A DNA stretch of 22,715 nucleotides from Jimgerdemannia flammicorona (taxonomy: Eukaryota > Mucoromycota > Endogonomycetes > Endogonales > Endogonaceae). The DNA lies in NCBI GenBank assembly GCA_003990745.1, contig RBNI01001381.1, forward strand, positions 1 to 22,715, read 5' to 3'. Shown here piece by piece: positions 1 through 12,400 of this stretch; the stretch's first letter is position 1, and each line of letters begins with the position of its first letter. The notes under the pieces were generated by a model. It ran no database searches. It saw nothing but the letters and a program-made list of their open reading frames with translations, and was not told where the DNA came from. Made by a program: the position numbers and the translations under genes.

Positions 1-11
1 AACCAAAACCC

Positions 12-3000
12 TCAACCTATCCCACAGAGACCCCCTCCCACCCTTGGTACTATAAATGACACTCTATCCCTCGTCACTGCAACTCTACCACCACTCTTCT
101 CCACAATCCTCCTTACTAGGCCCTTATGTCTCCCCCCCTTGGGGCCCCAACCAATCCACCATGCCTTGAAGAGCTCTAGCATCAGCTCCTCCCACCGCAT
201 TACCCTCAGTCTCACTGGCCTCCGAGGGCCCTCCTTAAAGACATTCCGCCAGTGTTCTGCAAGCCCCACCCATATTGCAATGGCCCAGCTAACCATAAGC
301 CACTCATTTCCCACCCCCCCCACCAGTCTTGACTGCAATGCTGCCCACTGCCCACCCACCTCAGGGTCAGGTGCCGGCACTCCCAATCTCCCCCCAACTA
401 TCTTCCAAAAATTCTCCATACTCTCGCACTCTCCCAGCCAATGTTCAGGCATCTGCACCACCCCACCCTCCTGCCCGACATTATGACACTCCTCACAATC
501 AAAAACCCCACCATCCACCAGATGACCAGCTCGAAAGTTCAGTATCACATTTTGCCGCAACAGCCTCCACCATGCTACCCAGAATTTTGGTGGGAGCTAC
601 CTCAACACAACCTTGATCCAAGACCAGATGCCTGCCCAGTCCCATCCTTCCCCAATCCCAGCCCCCTGCCAGGCCTCTGGCCAAAGGTCCTGTCCCAGAC
701 CTCTAAGGCACTCCATACCCTCCTCCAAGCAGAAGTCCTCCACCAGGTTCCCTCCCAATAAGAGCCGGTCCCATCTCCACATCTCCGGACCCCAGTCCTC
801 ATCCCCTTCAGTACCTCACCAGCGGATTCCAATGCGATGGGCCCCATCTACCACTCCCCACCAGAATCCTTTGTACCGCATCCTCTGGCTACCATCCAAG
901 GCCACCAAGGCTAGTAGATCACCTGAACCACCCCAAGGGGACACCCTCGCCTCCCACAAACACTGCATAAGGGGTACCCATTCTCCTCCCCTCAACTCAC
1001 TGGCCCTCTTCATCCACCATGCCCTCAAGCAGAGTAGCCTCTTGGAAAAGTCCACCAGGCCAAGCCCTCCATAATCCACAGGGAGTGAAAGAACCTCCCA
1101 ACCAATCTGACTCCGGCATCCAGCCCAGAGCCAAGAGCAGGCCATCTTGAGAAGTCTTTTAACCACCCACTTAGGGAAGTCCAAATGGTAGCCCAGATAC
1201 CAAAGCTTCGGTATCCAATATACATTCAGAACAGTTACCCTCCCTGCCAGCAACACCTGTCTACCATCCCAACTTATCAATACTTTCCCCCATTCTACCA
1301 GCTTGCGCTCCCATCACTCCTTGGGAAGTAAAGAGCCATACACTGAGAAATAAATTCCCAAATACCGTAATACCCCTCCAGCTGGGACAATTGTTCCAAT
1401 GACGTCCCCCCCTATGACTCCTTCCCCAAGGACCATTGTCTCACACTTGTGCCAGTTGAGTTTTGCTCCAGAACATCTCTCATACTACTCAACTGTCTCC
1501 TTGAGTACAGCCATATCTGCCACGGACCCCAGCCCAACCACCATATCATCCGCAAAGGCTCCCACCTTCCAATTTATGCCCAAGATATTCAATCCACCAA
1601 CTCTGCACCAGATCCAGTCCAACAGCGGCTCCAGGGCGAAGGCATAAAGAATGGGTGACAATGGGTCCCCCTGTGGCACCCCTCTCCCTAGGGGAAAAGA
1701 GGCCCCCCTGTGTCCATTCGCCAGAATCGCAGCCCTGCTCCCTTCCAGTAATCTAATAAGTGACTGACACACATCCACTGGCACTCCAATGCGCTCCAGT
1801 ACTTTCACCAGCCACACTCTCCGAACCCTATCATAAGCCTTCTCCTGGTCCAAAAAGACCAAGCAGCCATCCACCCCTGCAGCCCTAGCTCCTTCAATGA
1901 CACTGTGAACCCATGCCGTGCCATCTCGGATCAGCCGGCCCCCTACAAAGCCTCGCTGCTCCTTCCCCAGCACCTGTTGGGCCACACCCTATAGCCTCAC
2001 CACTAGGATTTTGGTGACCAGCTTGCAGTCCATATCTAGTAGCATAATCAGCCTCCAATTCTTCCAGTCCTCCTTACGCCCTTTGTCCTTGTACAGCAGG
2101 GATACCAGCCCCAACTGCTGCCCTCCAATCCACTCTCCAGAACTGATGATGGCATCACACATCAGCGACATCTCCTCCAGAACCTCCTCTATGGACACCA
2201 TATGTTTCCAAAAGTCCCATGGCAAACCATCCTCCCCAGGCGCTGTTCCCAGAGATATCGATGCCAGAACATAAAGGATCTCCTCTCCCAAAACCGGTCA
2301 GCCAAGATCTCCCAATCCAGCTGCAGGATTTGGATACCACTCCTCCAGATATCTCTCAATGTCCTGTGCCCCCTCCCCTCCCTCCTCTTCACTCCAGAGG
2401 TTACCCCATCGAGTACCCAACTGGCCAAGGATCCCCTGTACACCCAATACCATTTCTCCCTCATCATTAAGGACTCCTTCCCAGTGGTGTCTTGCCCCCC
2501 GAGCATGAAGGAGGTGAGACAAAAACCTTGTAGGCCTCTCCCCTTTCTCCAATCCCTGCCACCTTAGTCTTACTGCCATAGCCTGAGCCTACAATGCTTC
2601 CTCCTTCCTCATCAAGTCCTGCAGTTCGGCCACTTCCAGCTTAGCCCGCTTAGCCTTCTAATCCAATACCTTCTCCTCCTCCAGAAGCCCAGCCCAATTC
2701 AAAAGTAGCCTTTCTAGCCTCCTAGATGCCCATCGGACCCATCTCCTCTGCTGAGTACCCCGCTCCCTCCCCACCTCCCCTCAGTACCTTTGTGCTTCGG
2801 ATTTCAATCTACGCCACCGATCTCCAATCCCCAACCCATCTCACCTCCAATCATTAACCTTGGAATGCACCTCCACCACCCATGCATTCCATAAGTCCAT
2901 CTCATCCAGTAGCAAAGAGTTCAGATGCCAATGTCCCGGCCCCTCTCCGCTCCCTCCAAACCTCCCACCCCCTCAAATACCCCAGTGATCTGACCAAGGG

Positions 3001-3671
3001 CACCACTCGATCTCCATCATCTCCCAAACTGTATTGCCCCAATACTCTGCAGTCAGAACCCAGTCAATCCTAGTGCTAAGACCTCCCACCCAGTGCATAT
3101 ATAGCTGTCGCTCCCCATCCTGAAGTCGCATGGCATCCACCAGTGAGCTGAGTCTTTCTACCTCCTCCCAGTCCTCCAATCCCCCACTTCTTCCAGTCAT
3201 ACCCCTTCCCCCATCAGTTCTATCCAACCTACTCTCCTGCACCATATTGAAATCACCCCCCAGACAGTCCACCCCATCCTCAACCAAGAGCCCAGAGTCT
3301 CTCAGATCTCCAATCCACACCACTCGGGTCCCCCTCTCAGCTGGGCAGTAACACGATCCCACTACAATTGAGTTCCATCCAGGCCTCTGCCATGTCCCCC
3401 ACACTAATTGACTACCCCAATATCCAGTGTCCACAATATCCCCTTTTCCCTTCCTAACTAGTATTCCCACTTTACCCTGCCAAACTGCCTCCCCACCCCA
3501 CTCTCTTATCCATTCCAGTCCATCTTCCTCCCCCTCACACCATACATCTTGAAGTAAGAAAAGATCTGCCTCCAGTTTTTTCAGCCATCCAAAGATCATA
3601 CATCACCTCCCAGTCCCCCGAAGCCCATTGACATTCAAAGAAAAAATGTTGGTTATACTATTTATAGTGAA
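12..3671 (-). pseudogene. LINE E1 ORF2: APE endonuclease, reverse transcriptase, C-terminal zinc finger
   Basis: The frame is continuous from 3671 to the TGA at 14-12, but carries about a dozen stops (for example 3605-3603, 2975-2973, 2300-2298, 1991-1989, 1487-1485, 818-816, 599-597). Endonuclease motifs are LNVNGLRG (3638-3615), FLLQD, GGDFNMV, STRIDWVL and WSDHWG (just before 2973). RT motifs are APGEDGLPWDFWK, LVSLLYKDKGRKEDWKNWR, EQRGFVGGR, LDQEKAYDRV, GVPQGDPLSPILY and the catalytic FADD box at 1556-1545. Beyond RT are the usual LINE region LAGRVTVLNVYWIPKLWYL and a zf-RVT-like C-x2-C...H-x4-C finger (cysteines at 497-495 and 488-486, then PEHWLGEC). Known role of this family: nicking of target DNA and target-primed reverse transcription. 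There is no in-frame ATG before the endonuclease, so the translation start is unknown. Catalytic residues survive, but the stops make it non-functional as read. Confidence 0.92.
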
Positions 3672-3699
3672 TTATTTGAGAGTATTGATATCCTCACAT

Positions 3700-5586
3700 C
3701 TACAGTTCCATGTTCACTTCCTCTCCAGCCAGGTCCAGGTCCCATTTCACTGTGATCTCATCTTCCATGTTTTGCTGGTCATCCAGAGCTGCCAACAGTT
3801 CTGCACAGTCCTCACCATCCACAATCTCCATAGCTGCCTGGTGCTCCTTGCACACCACCTGCCACTTTTCCAGTCCCTTTCGTGGCCCCTATAGATAAGC
3901 TGCCCATTCATTAGTAATACCCAAAAGTGTGGCCTCCCTTACCTCGGTGATCTCATACTCCTCTGCCTCCAGGAGCGCCGCCATCATCTCATCCCGTAGC
4001 TTCCTCATAACCTCCTCCCCTCTCAGCACTCACCCCCAGAATGCCTCACTGACCACCTGGAAGTCGATCTCTCCAAGTTCCTCAGCTGCCACATTTTGTA
4101 GTGCCCTCAACAGCCACTTCTCCCCCCCAACCACCTCAGCTGCCGGCGCCAAATCTGCCTCTCCCTCCTTCCTCTCCTCAGTTCGCACAGACTCATCCCA
4201 ACCATCCTCCGACACATCCTCCAGCTCCCCCTCTCCTATCTCAGGAACACCATACTGGATCTGATTATCCTCCACCATCACTGTATCCACTACCACCTCT
4301 GCCAGCCCCTGTCCCCCACTCTTCTTTGTCTTCTCCTCTTGCTGCACGGCCCCTGCCCAGATGCTAGCATTCACTCCAGTGCCCTCCTCCATAGCCCCTG
4401 CCTTTCGCCCCCCATCCAAACTGGCCAACAAGTCCTTCTGCAGCTATCTCCCCTTCGCCTTCTCCCAGAGCACCTTGTCCATTTGCACCTTCCTGCCCTC
4501 AATCACCTCCACAACCGTCCTAGCCTCAAAGGCCCTCCAAGCCCTCTGCCTCCTCTCCACCGCCCCCACCAGGTCCTCAAGCGCCTCCAGCAGGTCCTCC
4601 TCTTCTTCCTCTGACCCCTTCACTCTCGAAACCTTGCACTCCACCGGGCCCCACTTCAATGCCACTGGCCAGTCCCTAGCCTTTCCAGTATTCTCCATCC
4701 CAAACAACCTCAGCTGGACATCCATATCTCCTGTCCTGAGCTCAGTCCCCTCCCAAACTCTGAACCCAATGTCAACCATCTTGCTGTACTCCTTCACCAC
4801 ATCCATGACCAGCCTCCTCGCCTCCTCCTTTTTCACCGTCGGCAAGTCCGCAATCACCAGGTGAACCACCCAGGGATCCCAGCACATACACCTCACCATC
4901 GGCACCAAAATCCCCCCAACTACCAAACCCTTCTCCACTGCCTCCAGCAGCAAATCCTCCTCCTCAAACCCCACCTCAACCGCCTCCAGCTTCTTCAAGA
5001 ACTTGACCAAGGCTGCCCCCTTCACCTCGCTCACCAACAGCCCCAGTACCATCTTTGCCATCAACACCAAGCCATGGAAGCACAATGTGGCTGTGAATTC
5101 TGACCTTGATTTCTTGAGTAACGGAGCCGCCACTAGGCCCGTTACACCATCTACTAGGTCCCCAGGCCTTGCGCCACTCCTCTGTCCAGATCCCCCATCA
5201 GCCGTCATATCTGGATTTTTTTCCAGATTGCCCATCACACTGCTATCAGCAGTCACTGCCCCAGCTACTACACCTTCAGCCCCACTATGCTGACCTCTCA
5301 GTGGGGAGACCTCCTTGCCACTCGAGGTAGCTGCTGCCTTTCCCAGCTCCAGCCAACCATCCAGTCCTGTCGCCTGCTTCCCCATCCTGACCTTATCTGC
5401 GAAGGTCATCCTCCCGCCCCCTTGTGGCCTCGCACCTCCTCTACCTCCCCCTCCAGCCCCACGTCCCCTGATTGAAGCACTCGGCATGCCCAGACCAGCA
5501 CCTCGACCCCCCCCCACATGTTGCCAGTCAAAGGCACTGGGGCCCCCCTGCCCAGTATGCTCACCAGAATTTGTGTTGCTTGTCAT
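3700..5586 (-). pseudogene. LINE E1 ORF1 (gag-like nucleic-acid-binding protein), three nonsense codons
   Basis: The ATG is at 5586-5584 and the natural-looking stop is TAG at 3702-3700, about 629 codons in one frame. In-frame stops lie at 4446-4444 (TAG), 4032-4030 (TGA) and 3891-3889 (TAG). The N-terminus (residues 1-60) is Gly/Arg-rich, suggesting RNA binding. A middle block with the run VEKGLVVGGILVPMVRCMCW and LVIADLPT is conserved in E2 ORF1 (LEKGLTVRGVQIRMVRYLRW, LVIEGLPT at about 8155-8262). The C-terminal third is acidic and charged, and MMAALLEAEEYEIT there aligns with MVAALLNDKGYDVD in E2. No CCHC knuckle was seen. The family role, inferred from LINE ORF1 proteins, is RNP assembly on the element RNA. 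The ORF ends with Glu-Leu-stop in both copies, which supports the chosen end. Confidence 0.8.
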
Positions 5587-5668
5587 CTTGATGCCACCAA
5601 TACTTGAAGATGTTTGTTGAAAGTGTTGTCTGAGTCTTGTGTCACCCGAATGGTACTGGTGAAAGATG

Positions 5669-5989
5669 TATGTGTCTATATTGTATCTCTGTAAGAATAC
5701 TATATCATTCTAGTTAGCACTATATAACTCTAATATTAATTGGAGAGAAAACAAGCTTATACTAAACTAAAAAGAAAAGAAGATTACACTGAAAGTAAAG
5801 AAGTCCATAAAAGCACTAGTAGAAACCATATCAGCAATTTAATTCAAAAAGCTTTTTAAGTATTTTTGGCATTCATATGACTCTCAAAGTCAGAAATAGG
5901 AAAGGATCTTCCAAAGGCAGTCTAACTCCTGGTTTAAGAATTTAAGGACATTTTTCTAAATAATCTACCTATAGAACTACTACTTAAAA
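5669..5989. other. AT-rich stretch between LINE E1 and Gypsy pol, no gene
   Basis: This is TpA-rich DNA with no usable reading frame. Its composition matches the damaged Gypsy pol that follows, so it is probably the upstream (protease/linker) part of the same element, mutated past recognition. This is inferred from position and base composition only. Confidence 0.4.
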
Positions 5990-7343
5990 GAAGTATAGAT
6001 CATAAAATCAAAATTCTTCCAGACTCTGAACCTCCATACAAATCACTATATCCTATGTCACAATCTGAATTAGAACTCCTTTGAAAGAAAGTATAAGACC
6101 TAACTACTAAAGAACACATTCAACTGAGTAAATCACCCTTATTCTTTTCATAAAGAAATAGGATAGTACTATGTGAATATATATTGACTACTATATTCTC
6201 AATAAGATCATAGTAAAGAACTAATATCCATTACCAAGAATAGATAAAATATTAGACAGACTCCTATATATCAAGGTCTTTTCAAATTAGACCTCTATAC
6301 TGATTATCATCAAGTCTATATTAAGAAAGAAGATATTTTTAAGACTACCTTCAAGATATGCTATAGTCTATGAGAATTTTTGACAATTATTTAGTCTCAC
6401 CAATATATTACCAATCTTTCAGAGATTGATACAAGATGTTCTATGACTATATCTTGATACATTTATCATCATCTATCTGGATGATATTCTGATATTTAGT
6501 ATATTAGAAAAAGAATACTTCAAGTATCTCAGACAAGTATTTAAGAAATTATGAGAAAATAGCTTTAATAAGCTTAGGAAATATGAATTTTTCAAGAAGG
6601 AGAAAAAATACCTTAACCTTATTATCTCAGCCAATGGTATTTAGCCTGACCCCAAGAAGGTTCAAGTAGTCTCAGATTGGCCTATTTCAGTAAACATCTA
6701 TGATATCAGATCTTTCTTGAGACTATCTGGATATTACTACTGATTCATTGAAGATTACTCTAGTATTGCCAAGCCTATGATCAAATTATTGAAGATCAGT
6801 AACTCATTTCAATAGACCCCTGTCTATCAAGAGGTATTTTAAATCCTAAAGACAAAATTGATAACTGTACTAACTCTATATATATAATCCAGACTTAGCC
6901 CTGTAGTTCACAGTTACCACAGATATATCTAGATATATAATCAGTGCAGTATTATCTTAAGATATAAGCAAAGGATCTCAGCTATTTATATATTCTTTAC
7001 AAAAATTGAATGAGACTGAACAAAGATATGCTATCTATAAAAAAGAACTCCTAGCTATCTATGAGATCCTATAAAATTGGCAACATTAACTCAAGGACCC
7101 AAACTTTAAAATATATTATCACTAATCACAAGTCACTTATATATCTCAACTTGGATCTCTGTCTGTTTTCAAATTAGACAAAATGGATCAAGTACATCTA
7201 AGCTTTCAATGTTAAGATTATTTATAAGTCAGATAAGATAAATATAGTAGCTGATATCTTATCAAGAAGATCTGACCTTAGTACCATTAAGGTGACTCTA
7301 GATAAGACTCTTTTAGATAAACTAAAAGAAAGATACTACCAGG
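5990..7343 (+). pseudogene. Ty3/Gypsy pol, left part: reverse transcriptase and RNase H
   Basis: Conceptual reading through many stops and frameshifts gives the classic Ty3/Gypsy order. SIDHKIKILPDSEPPYKSLYPMS begins at 5992, followed by SKSPLFF, then FKLDLYTDYHQVYIKKEDIFKTTF (palm start). The active-site box is IYLDDILIF, with YLDD codons at 6474-6485, followed by YEFFKKEKKYL, PDPKKVQVV and DIRSFLRLSGYY (thumb). RNase H follows with AVLSQ, LNETEQRYAIYKKELLAIYEIL and a trailing VADILSRRSD near 7250. The strand is extremely TpA-rich and its stops are mostly TAA/TAG/TGA derivable from CAA/CAG/TGG. The frame runs into the LINE E2 insertion in ERYYQ (ending 7342) and resumes after it at 13219. 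It is dead as sequence. It is a retrotransposon remnant, not an infectious virus. Confidence 0.9.
7329..7343 (+). repeat. Target-site duplication, left copy, of LINE E2
   Basis: AAAGATACTACCAGG here matches AAAGATACTATCAGG at 13216-13230, with one C/T mismatch at 7339/13226. The first three A's of the right copy cannot be separated from the poly(A) tail, so the firm part is 12 bp. Both copies read R-Y-Y-Q in the interrupted Gypsy frame. Confidence 0.9.
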
Positions 7344-7513
7344 CACTTCTTTTGCTCATACTACCCAGAGTGAGCTAAGCCACACAGACATCTTTCAGTG
7401 AAAGACAACACGTTTTTAAGTTTTTATTTTGAACACACTGGTGTACATCATGCAGCAGGAGTCTACCTACAAGGCACAATAAGTTTCAGTAAAAACCATC
7501 AAGTTTTGGTGAT

Positions 7514-9399
7514 ATGGCTAGTCAAGGTTCCTCTAGCTCTGAGTACCTGGAGAGGAGGAGGCCTGGTCTGGGTCTTCCTAAGAGCTTTGTGACTGTTGTA
7601 GGGGCTGGCATGGCTGCTGGAGGGGCTGGTGGTCAGGAGAGGTCTGGTGGGATTGAGGCCTGGTATACTGTGGTGGGAAGCAGGAGGGCTACAGCCAGGC
7701 CCCTGGGTTGAGCCAGACCCCTGGGGGTTGAGCAAGGGAGGCATAGTATTGACAGAGAGAGGGGTCAGGTGATAGGTCAGGTGATGGATCAGGTGTCTGG
7801 CAGGGGACAGAGGTCTGGTGGTGTGATGTTGAAGACTGGTACTTCTGGAGCTGGGCTGATGGCTGGGGAGAGGACTGCTGATGGCACAGTTGTAGCTGGT
7901 GAGATGACTGCTGGTGTCTCTGAGAGCAAGAGTAAGGTGACTCTGGCAGCTGAGATAGGTGAGCTGGTGGTGAGGCTCTTCTTTCACAAGTCAGTGTCAA
8001 TGTGGGCAGTCTCAGCAAACTTTCTAGGATTGGCAATGTTGGCTAGAGAGGTTCTGAGACTAGTGAGGGAGAAAGTGGCTGGGGCAGAATCCTTGAAGTT
8101 CATCCCTTCAGTGGAGACAGTGGAAATTGAATTTATGGCAGAAGATATATGATGAAGGTGCTGGAGAAGGGGCTGACTGTCAGAGGTGTTCAAATTAGAA
8201 TGGTGAGGTATTTGAGGTGGAACCCACATACTGTTCGGCTGGTGATAGAGGGTCTGCCAACTCTGGACAGACAGGAGACCAAGGAGATAGTGGTGGAGGC
8301 ACTGGGTAGCTATGGTAAGATGGTGGATTTCGGGTTCTTGTTCTGAGAGAGCACTAAATTGAGAAATAGTAACTATGAGGTGATGCTGTGACTGAAAGGC
8401 AAGGAGGTGACCAGGCTGGGACATGATTGGTCTGAGGGGATTCAAATTAGAGGGCAAGAGTGCAAGGTGTAGAGGAGAAAAGGAGCAGAACAGGAGGAGA
8501 AAGAGTTGGCAATTGCTCTGGAGGAGAGAGAGGCTGCAAAGGAGTTATGAAAGAGGAAGTGGGAAGAGTTTGCCAAGGATTGGGTCTGGATTCCAGCAGA
8601 TGGCAAGTGGAAGAGGTGGAGGAAAGAGAATTGAGAGCATCTGCAGGTGGCTCTTCAGAGGACAGCAGTGGAGGAGGAAGCAAGAGTAGAGGTAGCTAAG
8701 AATCAGATGGAAGGAGTGGAAGCAGCAGAGGTATCCTTCTCCCAGCTGAGTGGTGTGGAGAGCTCAGCATATGTGCCGGTGAGAGAAAAGTAGGCAGATA
8801 AGGAGAAGGTGGGAGAAGAGAACTTTGAGAATGATATCAAAGTAGTGCCAGAGACTTAGGTGAAGGATACCCATATGGCTGGGGTGGCAAATATCCATTA
8901 AGAGTGCTCTGAGGCTAGTGAGGTAGTATATCTGGAGAAGGTTACAGAGGAAGATGAGCTGGTGGATATAGCTTCAGATGTATCAGCAGACAGGAAGTAA
9001 CTACAAGAGTTGAGCAGGACCCCCAGGCTATCAACTCCTGGACCCCTGGTAATGATGGCAGAGAACTGATATCAAGGAGTACTTGAGAAACTTACAGAGG
9101 AGGACATCAAGGAAGTGGATGTATTTTATAGATCTCAGGAGGTGTGGAAAGAATTTCTCAATATAGCAATGCAGAGGCCAAAGCTAGTGATAGTGATGGT
9201 AGCAGCTCTTCTGAATGATAAAGGATATGATGTTGATGAGAGCAGGATAGTGGACATCAGGAAGGTGGCAGCAGAGAGAGTGGACCTTTTCTGCAGAAGT
9301 GCAAATAGTGATTGAATCTGGAGGGCAATCTGTGAGGACCAGTGAGAGATCATTAGAGGAAGGGCTGAGAAAGTGGTGGTGGTCCCAGCTGAGCTTTAA
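7514..9399 (+). pseudogene. LINE E2 ORF1, decayed
   Basis: The ATG at 7514 follows AGTTTTGGTGAT, similar to the AGTATTGGTGGC before the E1 ORF1 ATG. The frame 7514-8152 is interrupted by stops. It then shifts by one base near 8150, where the E1 equivalent reads EEEDLLLEAVEKGL and this copy reads AEDI-stop, then MKVLEKGL. After 8346 the reading is broken by many TGA/TAG codons. The C-terminal block MVAALLNDKGYDVDES (about 9196-9243) aligns with E1, and the reading ends in Glu-Leu-TAA at 9397-9399 as in E1. Expected role by homology: element RNA binding. It is not functional as read. Confidence 0.75.
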
Positions 9400-9429
9400 A
9401 CAATTTCTTTGATGATGATGAATAGTTTA

Positions 9430-12400
9430 TACATCTTATCAATCAATGTTAATAGATTGTGTGATGGAGTTAAGAGGAAGAGGCTGTTTCAATGGCTTAA
9501 AGTCAGAAGATATAATATTGTCTTTCTTCAGGATATTTGAGCTTATGGGAAGTAAGACTATGAGGTATAGAGTAAGAAATGGTATGGTGGAATGGGTTGG
9601 AACAAGCAGGTGGGCATCTTGGTTGGTGTAAGCAAGAGTGAGTTGGTGGAGGTAGAGGTCTATGGTGATAGATTGGTGTAGAGAAGGCTGAAAGGAGGGG
9701 CAGGTAATGGTTTGACAGTTGGCTCAGTTTACCTCCCTACAGTTGGCAGAGAGCAAAAGCAATGGATTGAGGACTGGTGGGCTTGGGAAGGTTGGGAGGT
9801 AGTTGCACTGGACATTTTGGGGGGAGACTTCAATATGGTATGAGATTGGACACTAGATAGATCAGATGGTGGAGCAGGTATAGTGGTTTTCTCTAGATTA
9901 TCTCAATGGCTTCAGGTGGAGTGTGATATGGAACTGGTGGATGGTGTCTGTCAGCATCAAGGAGATATATCAGGACCTTTCACCTGGTGGTACCCAGTTG
10001 GTGATGAATTGGTTGGAATATGAATTGATTGGGTACTGGTAGCTGAGTATTGGGGCAATGTACTGGATATTGCTAAGGTGTGTTGGTGCCCTTGGTCAGA
10101 TCATTGGGGAGTGGAAGTGTGTGGCAGATTCCAAGCAGCTAGCAGTGGTAGAGAGTACTGGTATCTCAATATAGCTTTACTCAGAAGGAAGAAGGAGAGA
10201 GAACAGTTTGTAGACATTGTGAGATAGGAGGTAGTATGTTGGCAGAGTGATGGGCAGCTGATAGCAGAATGGTAGAGTAAATTTAAATATTTGGCTGGTG
10301 CTTACTGGCAGAACATTGGAGAAGTAGCTAGGAAGGAGCTAAAGGACAAGGAAAGGAGGATATAAAAGGGATTGCGATGGTGGTTGAAGCTAATGGAAGA
10401 GGGGAACTTGTCAGGAGAGATACACCACCAGTTGGCAGTGGAGGTGACAGAGCTGCAGGCTGATCTGAGGGCAGCTGAGGATAGGGCAGTAGATGGCCTA
10501 CTAGCCAGACTATGGGCTAGGAGGTTGGAGAAAAGAGAGAGGCCAACTAAATATCTGTCTAGCATTTTGAATACTAGGAGGATTTGACACAGCTGGGCCT
10601 CAGTATTGTGTGAAGATGAAGTGGAGGTCTCTGAGATTGCTGATATGTTGGGAGAGGTCTCAGGACAATGGCAGGCTCTCTGGCAGGATAGCAGTGTGCA
10701 GGCTAAGGATGTGGTACTTTGGGAGGATGATGACAATATAGTGAATAATTGGCCAGTAACAGTGGTGCCTAAGATAGGGAGGGTGGTGATGGGTGAGGTG
10801 TCTTTAGAGGAAGTTTTGGAGGTATTGCAGAAGATACAGTCTGGCTCATCACCTGGGGAGGATGGACTGCCCTGGGTATTCTAGAAGGAGTTCCAGGCAG
10901 AGTTTGGTGGCTGGTTGGTAGAGATGGCTGGCTTTGTTCTGAAAGAAGGCAGTTGGATTGACAATGGTTCCTTGGGATTAGTTTTCCTACTTTATAAGGA
11001 AAAAGATGATTGGCAGGTGTGGCAGAATTGGCAATCCATTATGCTACTGAATGTGGATAGAAAGCTGGTCTCAAAGATTCTAGTAGAGAGGATGCAGCAG
11101 TATATTGACATATTGGTGGGTGAGGAGCAGTGAGGCTTTGTCAAGAGAAGGCAGATTAGAGATAGTACAGCTTGGGTGCAGAATGTCTTAAAAGGCTGTA
11201 GGAGCTAGCAAGTGGATGGTAGGATGGTCTTTCTGGACCAAGAGAAGGCCTATGACAGAGTGCAGTAGAGTTACTTAGCAGCTATTCTGAGAAGAGTTGG
11301 ATTTGGTGCAGTAGAAGCAGAATAATTGATGGACTTGGTATAGAGATGCTGAGCAGCAGTTATGATGAATAGTTGGAGTGGCCCAGAGTTTGCTTTGGGG
11401 CAAGGTATACCACAGAGAGACCCTCTCTCCCCCCTTCTCTATATACTCTCTCTGGAGCCACTACTGGTATAACTGAAGGAGTGGCTTTCTAGACTGTAGA
11501 TGAGTGATGTGGTCTGAAAGCTAGGTGTCTTTACAGATGACATGGTGGTAGGGTTGGGTAATATGGCAGATGTGGACCTCTTGCAGGAAGGGGTTGGACA
11601 GTATGAGAGACTGGCAGAGACAAAGCTGAATTGAAGCAAGTGGGAGACAATGAAGCTTGATATCAGTCTGGGGAAATATAGACAATTTGGACAATTAGTA
11701 GCCACTGGGAGTATAGTTCAGTATCTGGGTATTTGGTTCTCAGTATATAGGACAGTCCTACCAAAGGAGTGGTTGAGTGGTATAATTCAGAAGTTGGAAG
11801 GTGCCTTGACAGATTGGTCTAGGAGGAGTTTCTCCTTGATAGGCAGGATAGTAGTTTTGAATGTATATTGGTTACCCAAATTGTGGTATCTAGAGTATCA
11901 CTTGGATTTCCCAGAGTGGGTAGTGCAGTGGCTGATGAAGATGGTAGAAGGCTGGTTATGGTGTGGAAAGTGGCCACAGGTTGGGTGGGACACATTGGTA
12001 ATACAGCAACTGATGGTGGCCTGGAGTTGGTAGACTTCAGGCAGCAGCTGAAGATACTTAGGGGCTGGTGGGAGTACTGATTGGCTGAACTAGATGAGGG
12101 GGGTTGGGGCAGACTGGCTATGGATAATTGGGAGGTTCAGTTCTGCCCCTATGGTGAGGTTTGGAAGGATATGTGGGGTCTGCTTCAGATTCAAAATGTT
12201 GGTCGATTGTGGTATAAGGGGTTCTGGTGGAGTATGATAGAGGCCTGGCTGGCCATGGGGTTGGCAGGGCTAGAGATAGAGGTTGGTGAGAACCCTGAGC
12301 TGAGATGGTAGTGATTAGGGGACCTCCACATTAGTGACCATAGGCTGAAGGAGTACTCACTGGTTGAGGTGATGGAGTGGATCAGGCCTAGCCCTCTGGA

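Larger units (their letters stand above)
1..5668 (-). mobile_element. Non-LTR (LINE) retrotransposon copy E1, 3' end beyond window
   Basis: This is a two-ORF LINE read on the minus strand. ORF1 (5586-3700) is followed by ORF2 (3671-12), which carries an APE-type endonuclease, a reverse transcriptase and a C-terminal zinc finger. Both ORFs stay in one reading frame over their whole length and are broken only by nonsense codons, with no frameshift seen. The decay is therefore mostly substitution and the copy is relatively recent. The 5' boundary near 5668 is approximate: it is where the GC-balanced LINE leader gives way to AT-rich flank. The 3' UTR, poly(A) tail and one target-site duplication lie to the left of the window. 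The protein is clearly related to copy E2 (7344-13218) but belongs to a different subfamily. I did not assign a LINE clade. Confidence 0.93.

Noticed and set aside
139..5620. Many plus-strand open frames rich in Pro/Ser/His across 0.1-5.6 kb
   Set aside because: They are antisense shadows of the LINE E1 ORFs. Their composition mirrors Gly/Trp/Glu-rich minus-strand coding, and they show no domain.
7499..8683. Minus-strand frames opposite E2 ORF1 (Ser/Pro/His-rich)
   Set aside because: These are antisense shadows. The plus strand aligns with E1 ORF1 at protein level.
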